Below, one piece after another: positions 46,780 to 59,499 of a stretch of DNA of 64,000 bases. A program made the translations under genes and the position numbers. The notes beneath the pieces were generated by a model. The model had not been told where the DNA came from. It made no database searches and was given only the letters and a program-made list of their open reading frames with translations. This stretch comes from Strigamia acuminata (Eukaryota > Arthropoda > Chilopoda > Geophilomorpha > Linotaeniidae): assembly GCA_949358305.1 (NCBI GenBank), contig OX442323.1:6882001-6946000 (forward strand), in the 5' to 3' direction. Every line of letters starts with the position of its first letter. The stretch's first letter is position 1.

Positions 46780-47540
46780 CATCTGAATTTATCGCCCACC
46801 ATGCACAATTTGCTAAAACTACACAGCTAAACCAATAAATGTATCCGAATTTATCGCCCACCATGCACAATTTGCTAAAACTACACAGCTAAACCAATAA
46901 ATGTATCCAAATTTATTGCCCACCGTGCAAAACTTTACTGCAAATTCACAAAACACATCCGAATTTATCGGACATCCGTGCAAAACTTTACTGCAAATTC
47001 ACAAAACACATCCGAATTTATCGTCTTCCGTGCTAAACTTGCTGAAACTACTCAGCAAAACCAAAAAACGCATCCGAACTTATCGCCCACGCAAAAATAC
47101 AAGCTGAAACTGGACGGAATACCTAAAAAAGTCATCCGAATTTATACCCCACGCACAAATACAAGCTGAAACTGGACAAAATAACTCAAAAACTCAAACC
47201 TGACCCTAACCTAACCTTAATCTAACACTAACCTAACACTAACCTAACACTAACCTAACACTAACCTAACACTAACCTAACCTAACCTAACCTAAGGTAA
47301 CTCACAAATACAAACTGAAACTGGACTGAATACCTAAAAAACTCATCCGAATTCATCGCCCACGCAGAAATACAAGCTTAAACTACTCTAAATACCTAAA
47401 AAAATCATCCGAATTTATCGCCCACGCTCAAATAAAAGCTGAAATTGCAATGAATATCTAAAAAAAGCCATCCGAATTTATCGCCCACGCAGAAATACAA
47501 GCTGAAATTTGAACTGAATATCTAAAAAAGTCATCCAAAT
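46780..47540. repeat. Degenerate tandem repeat, units about 53-63 bp
   Basis: Units share ATCCGAATTTATCGCCCAC and variants ACAAGCTGAAACTGGA. Spacing is 62 bp for the first two units, then 53 bp, then about 63 bp. The block is interrupted by a (CCTAA)n tract at 47205-47295. No coding signal. Confidence 0.85.
47205..47295. repeat. Interstitial (CCTAA)n / CCTAACACTAA tract
   Basis: Eight or more CCTAA units, five of them in the form CTAACACTAAC, then four pure CCTAACCTAA steps. CCTAA is the complement of TTAGG, the ancestral arthropod telomere repeat. It sits inside another tandem repeat, so it is interstitial and not a chromosome end. Confidence 0.8.
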
Positions 47541-47544
47541 TTAT

Positions 47545-48670
47545 CTAACAATAAAACATATGAACAATAAATCCGAAAAACATATTCAATTTATAGCAGG
47601 TGTGCCAAACCTGTTGAAACCGAGCTGTGTGTAAAATACAAGCTAGGACTATACCGTATTGCATTGCTTCCATGGGCGATAAATCAGGTACTTTCCAAAG
47701 CATAATCACCACTCACAAGTCAAAGGCATTTTAACTCCTAATTAATAGCGATCTGAAATCATAGATGGCGCCACTGTTTTTCTATCGCAAACTGTCTCTG
47801 GTCGCTCCTGCCATCTGGAGACGACTGGACGAAATAATACCGCATTGAATACCGCCCAAAAATTGCTTATCATCAAACACAGGCGATTTACGTAAAACAA
47901 TGTCTTCGTTTTTACTCGCCGAGAGATTAAGGACAATTTTTAGAACAATGTTTGAACATTTGGAGCAACTTATTTGAGATTTTATTTTTCCTGTATTCAA
48001 TTTTTTTGTAAATTAAATTTTTGCTCTATTCTCTCGATTTTTGGTTTCGCCAGCTTGTGTGTTGCGGAATATTTGTACAAATTGTTTGTGTATTCTTCAA
48101 TTATCATTGAAATATTTTTTGTTCAAAATTAATAAAAGCAAAATCAAAATAAACTCATTATGTTTATATTTTATTCAGCTGTTTAAGCATTTCCATCTTC
48201 CTTTTAAAAAATTCTTTGCTTCTTCCCCGCTCTTTTCCTTCTGTTTTGTGAACATATTCAACCACGAACATTGTGTTCGTGATTCAATGATCCCGATTCA
48301 AATATAGTTATTTCACTTCTATAACAGCAATTTATTCAAAAACATTTAATTAACCATCAATTTTTAAATCAAATATCCATTTTTGTGTATGGTTTGGCCA
48401 AATTTAATCTTTAATCTAAAATCACCCATTGCAGAACTCCACCTTTTATTTTATTTTAATGTTATTCTTTTTCGTTGCTTTTATTTTGTTATTCTTTTTT
48501 GTTGCTTTTATTTTGTTATTCATTTTTCTTGTTCTTTTTGTTATTTTTCTTATCATCTTTTTGTTTTACACCTCTTTTTGCAAACTGTGGTACAATTTTC
48601 TCTAGAATTTTAAAACGAAAATTACACAATCTCAAAACAAGTAAAATAAAACAAATAAAATAAAAAACAG
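47545..48670. other. Region with no supported gene
   Basis: A 72-codon minus-strand frame ends at 47782 and has no recognised domain. The right part (48400-48600) is low-complexity T-rich sequence with TTTTATTTTGTTATTC repeats. Nothing else is supported. Confidence 0.5.
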
Positions 48671-48674
48671 CAAA

Positions 48675-48930
48675 TGCTTCATTGATGACGACATCCACTG
48701 CTTCATTGATGACGACATCCACTGCTTCATTGATGACGACATCCACTGCTTCATTGATGACGACATCCACTGCTTCATTGATGACGACATCCACTGCTTC
48801 ATTGATGACGACATCCACTGCTTCATTGATGACGACATCCACTGCTTCATTGATGACGACATCCACTGCTTCATTGACTGCTTCATTGATGACGACATCC
48901 ACTGCTTCATTGACTGCTTCATTGACGACC
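48675..48930. repeat. 24-bp minisatellite
   Basis: About 9 copies of a 24-bp unit (GACGACATCCACTGCTTCAT plus four bases), with two short internal deletions near 48873 and 48912. Lacks A/T tracts and the 20-21/31-bp length, so it is unlike the intronic minisatellites. Frames open on both strands are artefacts of the unit length. Confidence 0.95.
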
Positions 48931-49344
48931 CTAAGTTCCACAAGAACAAAATAAAATTAATAATCAACAATAAAACATTAATTTAAATAAATTACCTGTA
49001 GAAATCCGAATCGACCACCAGCTCAAACACAAACGCAAGCTAGTTTAACACAAATTAACATTACTCGAGCTGAGTTCTTTTTGCGCCAATGTGTGAAGCC
49101 AAGTGTAATCACCTTTTCAACATTACTCTTCCATTTGGGTAATAATCACCCGTGAAAATCACTTGACCGTGCACGCCACACGTGTAGGTTTGGCAAGCGG
49201 AAGCGCCTTTTACTTTAGGACCAACTTCCCTGGAAGCGCCTTTCATCTTAGGACCAACTTCCTCCCAGACTCAATGCCAAAATGTGAAAAACATCATTAC
49301 TTGCAATTTGCGGGATCCATCCATTGCTGCCAAAAGAAACAAGA

Positions 49345-51600
49345 AAAAATAAAATTAATAACCAACAATAAATAAAACATTAATTTAAGTAAATTACCTG
49401 TAGAAATCTGCGTAGTGGTAAAATCCTTTTTCGTCACAAACGCAAGCTAGTTTAACACAAATTAGCATTACTCGAGCTGAGTTCTTTTTGCGCCAATGTG
49501 TGAAGCCAAGTGTAATCACCTTTTCAACATTACTCTTCCATTTGGGTAATAATCACCCGTGAAAATCACTTGACCGTGCACGCCACACGTGTAGGTTTGG
49601 CAAGCGGAAGCGCCTTTTACTTTAGGACCAACTTCCCTGGAAGCGCCTTTCATCTTAGGACCAACTTCCTCCCAGACTCAATGCCAAAATGTGAAAAACA
49701 TCATTACTTGCAATTTGCGGGATCCATCCATTGCTGCCAAAAGAAACAAGAAAAAATAAAATTAATAACAAACAATAAATCAAACATTAATTTAAATAAA
49801 TTACCTGTAGAAATCTGTGTAGTGGTAAAATCCTTTTTCGTCACAAACGCAAGCTAGTTTAACACAAATTAGCATTACTCGAGCTGAGTTCTTTTTGCGC
49901 CAATGTGTGAAGCCAAGTGTAATCACCTTTTCAACATTACTCTTCCATTTGGGTAATAATCACCCGTGAAAATCACTTGACCGTGCACGCCACACGTGTA
50001 GGTTTGGCAAGCGGAAGCGCCTTTTACTTTAGGACCAACTTCCCTGGAAGCGCCTTTCATCTTAGGACCAACTTCCTCCCAGACTCAATGCCAAATGTAA
50101 AAAACGTCATTATTTGTTCCTTTTTCCTTAATGAGCGTAATGACCAAGACGGGTTCCGAAACCAAAGATAATCACCTTTTTTGAACTACTTTGCCCGTTG
50201 GTCAAATGCCAATTCCTCACGAGTTGCCAGTTCGTGTTGGTCAAATGCCAATTCGTGAAAATCATTGAAATTCATTGAAAATTATTTCCCGGTTGGCGTG
50301 TCCCCCCCCTGGGACGTGTCCCCCCCCTGGGACCACTTGACTTAGTCAAATGTGCCTGTAAGTGTGTGGTCACTTTTACCCGGTACATGTACGGAAGGTC
50401 CTTCTGGGCAGGATCGTCCACCCAGTCTATTGATCACCAGCTCAAGCACAAACGCAAGCTAGTTTAACACAAATTAGCATTACTCGAGCTGAGTTCTTTT
50501 TGCGCCAATGTGTGAAGCCAAGTGTAATCACCTTTTCAACATTACTCTTCCATTTGGGTAATAATCACCCGTGAAAATCACTTGACCGTGCACGCCACAC
50601 GTGTAGGTTTGGCAAGCGGAAGCGCCTTTTACTTTAGGACCAACTTCCCTGGAAGCGCCTTTCATCTTAGGACCAACTTCCTCCCAGGCTCAAAGCCAAA
50701 ATGTGAAAAACATCATTACTTGCAATTTGCGGGATTCATCCATTGCTTTTTACGTTAATGTTTGAAGCCAAGTGTAGTCACCTTTTCAACATTACTCTTC
50801 CATTTGGGTAATTTACAGCAAGTCCCTCGTTTGAGTTCTATTGCTGATACCCGTGAAAATCACTTGACCGCGCATAAAAGACGATAGTGAGTGGTGGCTA
50901 ACAATGCTCGGCTGCATATAGCGAGGTATAGCGCCTTGGTCTTGCCTATCACATATCAATTTACGCGCAGCGGTAGCGCCTTTTACTGTAGGACCAACTA
51001 CCAACTTCTTTGGAAGCGCCTTTTATCTTAGGACCAACTTCCCTGGAAGCACCTTTTATCTTAGGATCAACTTCCCCGGAAGCACCTTTTATCTTAGGAT
51101 CAACTTCCTCCCAGACTCAATGCCAAACTGTGAAAAACATCATTACTTGCAATTTGTGGGATCCATCCATTGCTGTCAAAAGAAACAAAAAAATAAAATT
51201 AATAACCAACAATAAATAAAACATTAATTTAAATAAATTACCTGTAGAAATCTGCGTAGTGGTAAAATCCTTTTTCATCAGCAAACGCAAGCTAGTTTAA
51301 CACAAATTAGCATTACTCGAGCTGAGTTCTTTTTGCGCCACTGTGTGAAGCCAAGTGTAATCACCTTTTCAACATTACTCTTCCATTTGGGTAATTCTTA
51401 GCATGTCCCTCGTTTGAGTTCTATTGCTGATACCCGTGAAAATCACTTGACCGTGCACGCCACACGTGTTAGTTTGGCAGAAGCGGTAGCGCCTTTTACT
51501 GTAGGACCAACTACCAACTTCTTTGGAAGCGCCTTTTATCTTAGGACCAACTTCCCCGGAAGCACCTTTTATCTTAGGATCAACTTCCCCGGAAGCACCT
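49345..51600. repeat. 2.9-kb direct duplication, copy 1
   Basis: Ungapped correspondence to 52247-54502 at a constant offset of 2,902 bp, with very few differences (for example CACACGTGTAGG versus CACACATGTAGG near 50605/53507). Further right the copies differ by whole 33-bp subunits. Confidence 0.9.
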
Positions 51601-51655
51601 TTTATCTTAGGATCAACTTCCCCGGAAGCACCTTTTATCTTAGGATCAACTTCCT
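51515..51655. repeat. 33-bp subrepeat block
   Basis: Four tandem 33-bp units with core GGAAGCACCTTTTATCTTAG. Blocks with two to three units occur at about 51015-51110, 52065-52165, 53915-54010, 54425-54525 and 55010-55075. Copy number differs between otherwise near-identical units, showing active expansion or contraction. Confidence 0.9.
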
Positions 51656-52246
51656 CTCAGACTCAATGCCAAACTGTGAAAAACATCATTACTTGCAATT
51701 TGTGGGATCCATCCATTGCTGTCAAAAGAAACAAAAAATTAAAATTAATAACCAACAATAAATAAAACATTAATTTAAATAAATTACCTGTAGAAATCTG
51801 CGTAGTAGTAAAATCCTTTTTCATCAGCAAACGCAAGCTAGTTTAACACAAATTAGCATTACTCGAGCTGAGTTCTTTTTGCGCCACTGTGTGAAGCCAA
51901 GTGTAATCACCTTTTCAACATTACTCTTCCATTTGGGTAATTCTTAGCATGTCCCTCGTTTGAGTTCTATTGCTGATACCCGTGAAAATCACTTGACCGT
52001 GCACGCCACACGTGTTAGTTTGGCAGAAGCGGTAGCGCCTTTTACTGTAGGACCAACTACCAACTTCTTTGGAAGCGCCTTTTATCTTAGGACCAACTTC
52101 CCCGGAAGCACCTTTTATCTTAGGATCAACTTCCCCGGAAGCACCTTTTATCTTAGGATCAACTTCCTCTCAGACTCAATGCCAAACTGTGAAAAACATC
52201 ATTACTTGCAATTTGTGGGTCCCATCCATTGCTGTCAAAAGAAACA

Positions 52247-54502
52247 AAAAATAAAATTAATAACCAACAATAAATAAAACATTAATTTAAGTAAATTACC
52301 TGTAGAAATCTGCGTAGTGGTAAAATCCTTTTTCGTCACAAACGCAAGCTAGTTTAACACAAATTAGCATTACTCGAGCTGAGTTCTTTTTGCGCCAATG
52401 TGTGAAGCCAAGTGTAATCACCTTTTCAACATTACTCTTCCATTTGGGTAATAATCACCCGTGAAAATCACTTGACCGTGCACGCCACACGTGTAGGTTT
52501 GGCAAGCGGAAGCGCCTTTTACTTTAGGACCAACTTCCCTGGAAGCGCCTTTCATCTTAGGACCAACTTCCTCCCAGACTCAATGCCAAAATGTGAAAAA
52601 CATCATTACTTGCAATTTGCGGGATCCATCCATTGCTGCCAAAAGAAACAAGAAAAAATAAAATTAATAACAAACAATAAATCAAACATTAATTTAAATA
52701 AATTACCTGTAGAAATCTGTGTAGTGGTAAAATCCTTTTTCGTCACAAACGCAAGCTAGTTTAACACAAATTAGCATTACTCGAGCTGAGTTCTTTTTGC
52801 GCCAATGTGTGAAGCCAAGTGTAATCACCTTTTCAACATTACTCTTCCATTTGGGTAATAATCACCCGTGAAAATCACTTGACCGTGCACGCCACACGTG
52901 TAGGTTTGGCAAGCGGAAGCGCCTTTTACTTTAGGACCAACTTCCCTGGAAGCGCCTTTCATCTTAGGACCAACTTCCTCCCAGACTCAATGCCAAATGT
53001 AAAAAACGTCATTATTTGTTCCTTTTTCCTTAATGAGCGTAATGACCAAGACGGGTTCCGAAACCAAAGATAATCACCTTTTTTGAACTACTTTGCCCGT
53101 TGGTCAAATGCCAATTCCTCACGAGTTGCCAGTTCGTGTTGGTCAAATGCCAATTCGTGAAAATCATTGAAATTCATTGAAAATTATTTCCCGGTTGGCG
53201 TGTCCCCCCCCTGGGACGTGTCCCCCCCCTGGGACCACTTGACTTAGTCAAATGTGCCTGTAAGTGTGTGGTCACTTTTACCCGGTACATGTACGGAAGG
53301 TCCTTCTGGGCAGGATCGTCCACCCAGTCTATTGATCACCAGCTCAAGCACAAACGCAAGCTAGTTTAACACAAATTAGCATTACTCGAGCTGAGTTCTT
53401 TTTGCGCCAATGTGTGAAGCCAAGTGTAATCACCTTTTCAACATTACTCTTCCATTTGGGTAATAATCACCCGTGAAAATCACTTGACCGTGCACGCCAC
53501 ACATGTAGGTTTGGCAAGCGGAAGCGCCTTTTACTTTAGGACCAACTTCCCTGGAAGCGCCTTTCATCTTAGGACCAACTTCCTCCCAGGCTCAAAGCCA
53601 AAATGTGAAAAACATCATTACTTGCAATTTGCGGGATTCATCCATTGCTTTTTACGTTAATGTTTGAAGCCAAGTGTAGTCACCTTTTCAACATTACTCT
53701 TCCATTTGGGTAATTTACAGCAAGTCCCTCGTTTGAGTTCTATTGCTGATACCCGTGAAAATCACTTGACCGCGCATAAAAGACGATAGTGAGTGGTGGC
53801 TAACAATGCTCGGCTGCATATAGCGAGGTATAGCGCCTTGGTCTTGCCTATCACATATCAATTTACGCGCAGCGGTAGCGCCTTTTACTGTAGGACCAAC
53901 TACCAACTTCTTTGGAAGCGCCTTTTATCTTAGGACCAACTTCCCTGGAAGCACCTTTTATCTTAGGATCAACTTCCCCGGAAGCACCTTTTATCTTAGG
54001 ATCAACTTCCTCCCAGACTCAATGCCAAACTGTGAAAAACATCATTACTTGCAATTTGTGGGATCCATCCATTGCTGTCAAAAGAAACAAAAAAATAAAA
54101 TTAATAACCAACAATAAATAAAACATTAATTTAAATAAATTACCTGTAGAAATCTGCGTAGTGGTAAAATCCTTTTTCATCAGCAAACGCAAGCTAGTTT
54201 AACACAAATTAGCATTACTCGAGCTGAGTTCTTTTTGCGCCACTGTGTGAAGCCAAGTGTAATCACCTTTTCAACATTACTCTTCCATTTGGGTAATTCT
54301 TAGCATGTCCCTCGTTTGAGTTCTATTGCTGATACCCGTGAAAATCACTTGACCGTGCACGCCACACGTGTTAGTTTGGCAGAAGCGGTAGCGCCTTTTA
54401 CTGTAGGACCAACTACCAACTTCTTTGGAAGCGCCTTTTATCTTAGGACCAACTTCCCCGGAAGCACCTTTTATCTTAGGATCAACTTCCCCGGAAGCAC
54501 CT
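52247..54502. repeat. 2.9-kb direct duplication, copy 2
   Basis: Partner of 49345-51600. It includes the unusual GTGTCCCCCCCTGGGAC doublet at 53201-53235. High identity implies a recent event, or an assembly duplication. Confidence 0.9.
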
Positions 54503-55165
54503 TTTATCTTAGGATCAACTTCCTCTCAGACTCAATGCCAAACTGTGAAAAACATCATTACTTGCAATTTGTGGGTCCCATCCATTGCTGTCAAAAGAAA
54601 CAAAAAATAAAATTAATAACCAACAATAAATAAAACATTAATTTAAATAAATTACCTGTAGAAATCTGCGTAGTGGTAAAATCCTTTTTCATCAGCAAAC
54701 GCAAGCTAGTTTAACACAAATTAGCATTACTCGAGCTGAGTTCTTTTTGCGCCACTGCGTGAAGCCAAGTGTAATCACCTTTTCAACATTACTCTTCCAT
54801 TTGGGTAATTCACAGCATGTCCCTCGTTTGAGTTCTATTGCTGATACCCGTGAAAATCACTTGACCGCGCATAAAAGACGATAGTGAGTGGTGGCTAACA
54901 ATGCTCGGCTGCATATAGCGAAGTATAGCGCCTTGGTCTTGCCTATCACATATCAATTTACGCGCAGCGGTAGCGCCTTTTACTGTAGGACCAACTACCA
55001 ACTTCTTTGGAAGCGCCTTTTATCTTAGGACCAACTTCCCCGGAAGCACCTTTTATCTTAGGATCAACTTCCTCCCAGACTCAATGCCAAACTGTGAAAA
55101 ACATCATTGCTTGCAATTTGCGGATCCCATCCATTGTTGTCGAAAGAAACAAGAAAAAATAAACA

Positions 55166-57100
55166 TTATCAATTTAAACAAATTACTTTTAGAAATCTGC
55201 AACTTCACGCGACGTGTTGCACAAAAGCCAAAATCCATGGAATGAGGCAGCAAGCGGTCGACCATTGGGTTTATGTGCTCTTTTGCATATTGCGTATCGA
55301 GTTCGTGTTTCCAGGTCGTCACTTGGAGACACGAATTCGATCAAAGACTTGCAAAACCTTTATTCTTCTAACTTTTGCAGACATTACATACACAAATCAG
55401 TCTCCAAACGGCAGCAATTAATTTCCCTGAAAAAAAGAAAAATAACAAACGAACAAACAACTTATTAATGGCAAAACATCCACGGTGTAATGCCATGCAA
55501 ATAACATTACATGTCCTAATCGTGTTTCTTTTTACATACTCATGGTATAACATTAAGCCAGTATGAAACATACTTCTTCTGAAAAACATTGCAGATATAA
55601 ATCGACCTGCAAAAAGAAAAAATCGTGACGCGCGCTTGAAAACTTTTCATGCCCCAACCCCAACTATTAAAATTCAATTGAAAACTTTTCTGCATTCCTT
55701 CCATCCAAGTGTGACACATCAAATCATTAAATTGAGCCTGTAGGAAAAATAATTAAATTTCTTTTCAAATTTTAGTAATCAACAAGTATTTCTTAATTCG
55801 TATTCACAGAAATGTTTCTAATTTACCAAGTTGGTTGCCAATGGTTGCTGCTGTTCTAGGCCATTACGTCACGTTTCGCTGCTCTTCTTCCTACAATGCA
55901 GTCTCGTTCTTATTTCCTGTCTTACGATCGGACTTACAACCAGTAGTTACGTCACTTCCGGGTAACGAATCGTAATACCGCTGGAAAGAGAAAAAAATAA
56001 AAATAAATAAACCAACAATTTATTAATGTCAAATTAAAAACATTTGAGAAAAATTGTGACAAGTATGGCCGTGCAGGAACTCTACATAAAGAAAGGACGC
56101 CTCAAATCTGTAGAAAAAATAAATTTCTTTTGCAATTTTAGTATTCATAAGCCTATCGTATTTCACATTTAATTCAAAGCGAAATTTATTTACCCAAGTG
56201 TGTGTGCTGATGAACACACTCAGCCGCCATTTGTTCGAATTACTAAGTTTCTTGAAAATTAAAAATTAAAAATACCAAAATTCATTAAGGAATTTCCTAA
56301 AATATTGATAAATTTAAAAAGTGCACTTACCAATCTACATTTTGAAGCTCAGGAAACTTTATTCCTCATCAAGGCGAGGAGAGATTCGATTTCACCGTGG
56401 TCCGCCTTCTGTTAGAAAAAAAAAACTAAAAATGCCAAAAATCGTTAAAAATCTTAATTATAGTTTAAGATAAACAAACTCAAATTCCCACCTCGAACCC
56501 AGCAGATGGCTAAAGATTAATTCTAAATATACCACCCAATGGTTCCCATTGTCATAGTCATCCGTGTCATCAGACTACATACTGTTCTACTTCCCACAAT
56601 GCAATCTGATTCTTACCTGCGGTCGCTGTGATTGGCTCAGAACTAAGCCACTTCTCCGCATGTGCATGATCTTTCCCATCAAGACTAGGAGATTATGAAC
56701 TTTATATTATTATTATTATTATTACTAACCCCAACTGCCACGTTTGAATTCAGGCATCTATTACTGTGCTTATCAAAAATATAAAAATATTGCTGATTCA
56801 TTAAATTATTTCCTAAAATATTGTTATATTTGGAAAATGTACTTACCAATGTGTATTTTGAACATCTAGGGACTTCATTTCCCATTATGAAGTTGCGGAT
56901 GGCTCAAAATCAAATCAACGTGGTCTGCTTTCTGTTTAAAAAAAAAAAAAAAATTCATAATTCCTTAAATTATTCTGCTCTAAATAGTCAATTTTGAAAT
57001 CTTTTACAATCTTAAATTTTGTTTGAAATAAGCATTTCCCACCTCGAAATGCTGAAGATATTACTAAATATACCACCCCAAATTATTCTCGTAAAATTCC
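55166..57100. other. Repeat-derived region without a supported gene
   Basis: No protein gene recognised. Two minus-strand segments ending at donor-like sites (56330 and 56846, both TTGGTAAGT-type) are diverged copies of each other (shared: TTTTGAAC/GCT, GACTTYATTYCC, GTGGTCYGC). A segment at about 56050-56120 resembles 60530-60610 and 63290-63370. These may be fragments of an old amplified spliced locus. Confidence 0.4.
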
Positions 57101-57117
57101 CAACTTTTCTCATAAAA

Positions 57118-57390
57118 ATTCCAACTTTTCTCGTAAAGATCCCTATTTTTCTCGTAAAAATCCCTATTTTTCTCGTAAAAATCCCTATTTTTCTCGTAAA
57201 AATCCCTATTTTTCTCGTAAAAATCCCTATTTTTCTCGTAAAAATCCCTATTTTTCTCGTAAAAATCCCTATTTTTCTCGTAAAAATCCCTATTTTTCTC
57301 GTAAAAATCCCTATTTTTCTCGTAAAAATCCCTATTTTTCTCGTAAAAATCCCTATTTTTCTCGTAAAAATCCCTATTTTTCTTGTAATT
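57118..57390. repeat. 21-bp minisatellite, copy 1
   Basis: About 12 nearly perfect 21-bp units (core AAAAATCCCTATTTTTCTCG). An A5 tract and a T5 tract, 11 bp apart. Same unit as 61490-61935, which has about 20 copies. Confidence 0.95.
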
Positions 57391-57841
57391 CTAATCAGGC
57401 TGGGAATTTCGGTTGAATAAATTTTTTTAAAATTTAAAATTTTAAAATTTTAAATTTTTTTTGATTTTAATCATTTTTTCGTGTTTTTACGCAGATTAAA
57501 CATGATATTAAACGATTTCTACATAGACTAAGCCCTATTACTACACGATTTAACACTGTTTATCCCTATTAATACACGTTTTACGTTGTCAGACGACAGC
57601 TGTCAGTTAAACTAGATGCTTCACTGCATCACAAATTAACAAATACCGCATACCGGTACGATGTTTTACTTTTAAAATTTTTTTTGGTTTAACTTTGAAA
57701 AAGTTTACTGTAAAATAATGAGAAACTATTGTTAAAGGTATTTCAAAACTTTTCAAGAATTTTATAATAAATTATTATAAAAACGTGTGAACTCGTAAAA
57801 TTCGGATAGAGTAAAATCGTGCTATACCAAGTTCAAACAGT

Positions 57842-58394
57842 AGGCGCATTCAATAACTTCTCGTCTAAATATTCGTCTCGCACGAATTTTTAGACGAGAA
57901 GCCTCGTTTCTGAATGCAATCGTTTATTTCCCAAATAAACGATTGTTTAACTGCCAAACTGGATCTGGGATTCCAGATCAAGTTCTAGGTTATATCCCGC
58001 TGCAAGTCGCATACGGGTATTTATTTCAAGTCGCATACGGTATTTATTTCGAAATTTTTCTTACCTCGGATTTTTCTATTGTTTCAATCCCTAATTATTA
58101 TTATTACTATGGTGATGATTATTATCGTCATTCACTTCAAAAAAATTTAAAACAGCTGCAAAATTGTACTAATATCTCCGATCGTTGCGATCGATCTAAT
58201 GAAGAATCAAGATGGCTGCCAACAATACCCGATTTGCACGAGTTTTCTCGTGGCACGAAGATTTAAACGACCTAAAAAGGTCGTGTATTTTCAGCCCGTT
58301 TAAACCCGTTTGCACGAGCTTTTAAACGAGAATCTCGTTTAAAAGTTCGTGGAAACGGGTTTAAACGACCGTTTTAGAGTTTTTGAATGCGCCT
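57842..58394. mobile_element. PIF/Harbinger-like MITE with 3-bp target duplication
   Basis: Ends AGGCGCATTCAA and TTGAATGCGCCT, flanked by AGT on both sides (57839-57841 and 58395-58397). The second copy of the host unit has a single AGT at 62383-62385 and no insert, proving the boundaries. A 3-bp duplication fits PIF/Harbinger, but TTA/TWA would be more typical, so the superfamily is tentative. Internal inverted repeats (CTTCTCGTCTAAA with TTTAGACGAGAAG) lie near the left end. No transposase. Confidence 0.8.
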
Positions 58395-58520
58395 AGTGTA
58401 AAATCGTGCTATATCGGGTTCAAACAGTGTAAAAATGCTCAAAAACATGACAAAATGATTAAAATCGAAAGAAAAAAAATTGAAAAAATTTATTATAAAC
58501 TGGAGGACACCACATTAAAA

Positions 58521-59220
58521 TGTATACACACGCAAAATTAAATATACATTGATCATTAGCTGTGTAATGAACGTTTCAAGTGCAGTTTTTACCGCTCTTT
58601 CGTTTAGTGTTTAGTGTTTGATGATCCGAGCTTTCGTTATCGAGATATTTGCATTTTGCATCAATTTTTGTCCGAATTTTTCATGTTTGATGATGGCGCT
58701 AGTTAGCTTGAATTTTAGATTTTGTGGTAATTGAGTGGATTTCTTCAGCAGTACCGGTACCGGTACAGGTACACAGTATTTTTCGAAAAATGCCGCAATT
58801 TGTGGGACTGGTACGGTACCTGTAAAACGTTTTTGGTACCGTATGACTTTACTTAAGCAAAATCTCAAAAATGTAACAAAATCTCACAAAATCAAGCAAA
58901 ATCTCAAAAATGTAGCAAAATCTCACAAAATCAAGCACAATCTCACAAAATCAAGCAAAATCTCGTAAGAAGAAATCCATAAAAGTACCATTGAAGAGAT
59001 TCAAAAAGTATCACAAAATTCAGGAATGACTAGTGCAATCAAACTTGGTGAATTCAAACAATGATTCATTAAAATCGTAAATATCTCGAGAACAAAAGCT
59101 CGGATCGTCAAAAGCTAAATGCCAAACGGAAGAGCGGAAAAATTTGCACTAGAAACGTTAATTAAACAACCCTGCCCACAGATAATGATTTATGTATATT
59201 TAATTTTGTGCGTGTATACA
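58521..59220. mobile_element. Inverted-repeat element, copy 1
   Basis: About 150-bp imperfect terminal inverted repeats: left starts TGTATACACACGCAAAATTA, right ends with the complement of nearly the same string. Further in, CGAGCTTTCGTTATCGAGATA pairs with TATCTCGAGAACAAAAGCTC-type sequence. The centre holds an imperfect GGTACC-rich palindrome (about 58750-58850). Also present at 62509-63205. Family not assigned. Confidence 0.6.
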
Positions 59221-59499
59221 TTTTTTTGAGCCACCCTTTGTAACCCTCCTTGTACAGTGCAGGACAAAACTTTGGCCCAGTCGGATAAATGATTAAAAAA
59301 TAAACAATTTTCAAAATATAACCAAACCAATAATAGAAATGCATTATAATCATGATGAAATAATGCTAAAATAAGTACAAGAGTGATGTCTTTCTCACAA
59401 ATAAAAAAAAATAAAAAATTCAAATTTCAACCTTGGAAATCTGTGACAAAACTTTGGCCTGTTCTTCAAAATTTTAACAAAAATTAAAATTAGTTTAAC

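Larger units (their letters stand above)
48985..55165. repeat. Array of 407-bp and related units
   Basis: Units recur every 407 bp at the left end (for example the string CTTGACCGTGCACGCC at about 49163, 49570 and 49977). Variants of about 546 bp occur at 51414 and 51960. Each unit carries ACCTGTAGAAATCTG, ACTCGAGCTGAGTTC, and blocks of a short repeat based on GGAAGCGCCTTTTATCTTAG. Reading frames repeat with the units and show no known domain. On the minus strand each unit has a TTTCTTTTGGCAG acceptor-like and an ACAGGTAATTT donor-like string, so it might be transcribed, but that is not shown. Best described as a complex satellite or amplified locus of unknown function. Confidence 0.9.

Noticed and set aside
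47782-48000. 72-codon minus-strand frame
   Set aside because: No domain recognised and no convincing splice partners; kept only as a weak possibility.
49163-54633. Repeated 60-115-codon frames as a gene family
   Set aside because: They follow the satellite units in several frames on both strands with no start context or known domain.
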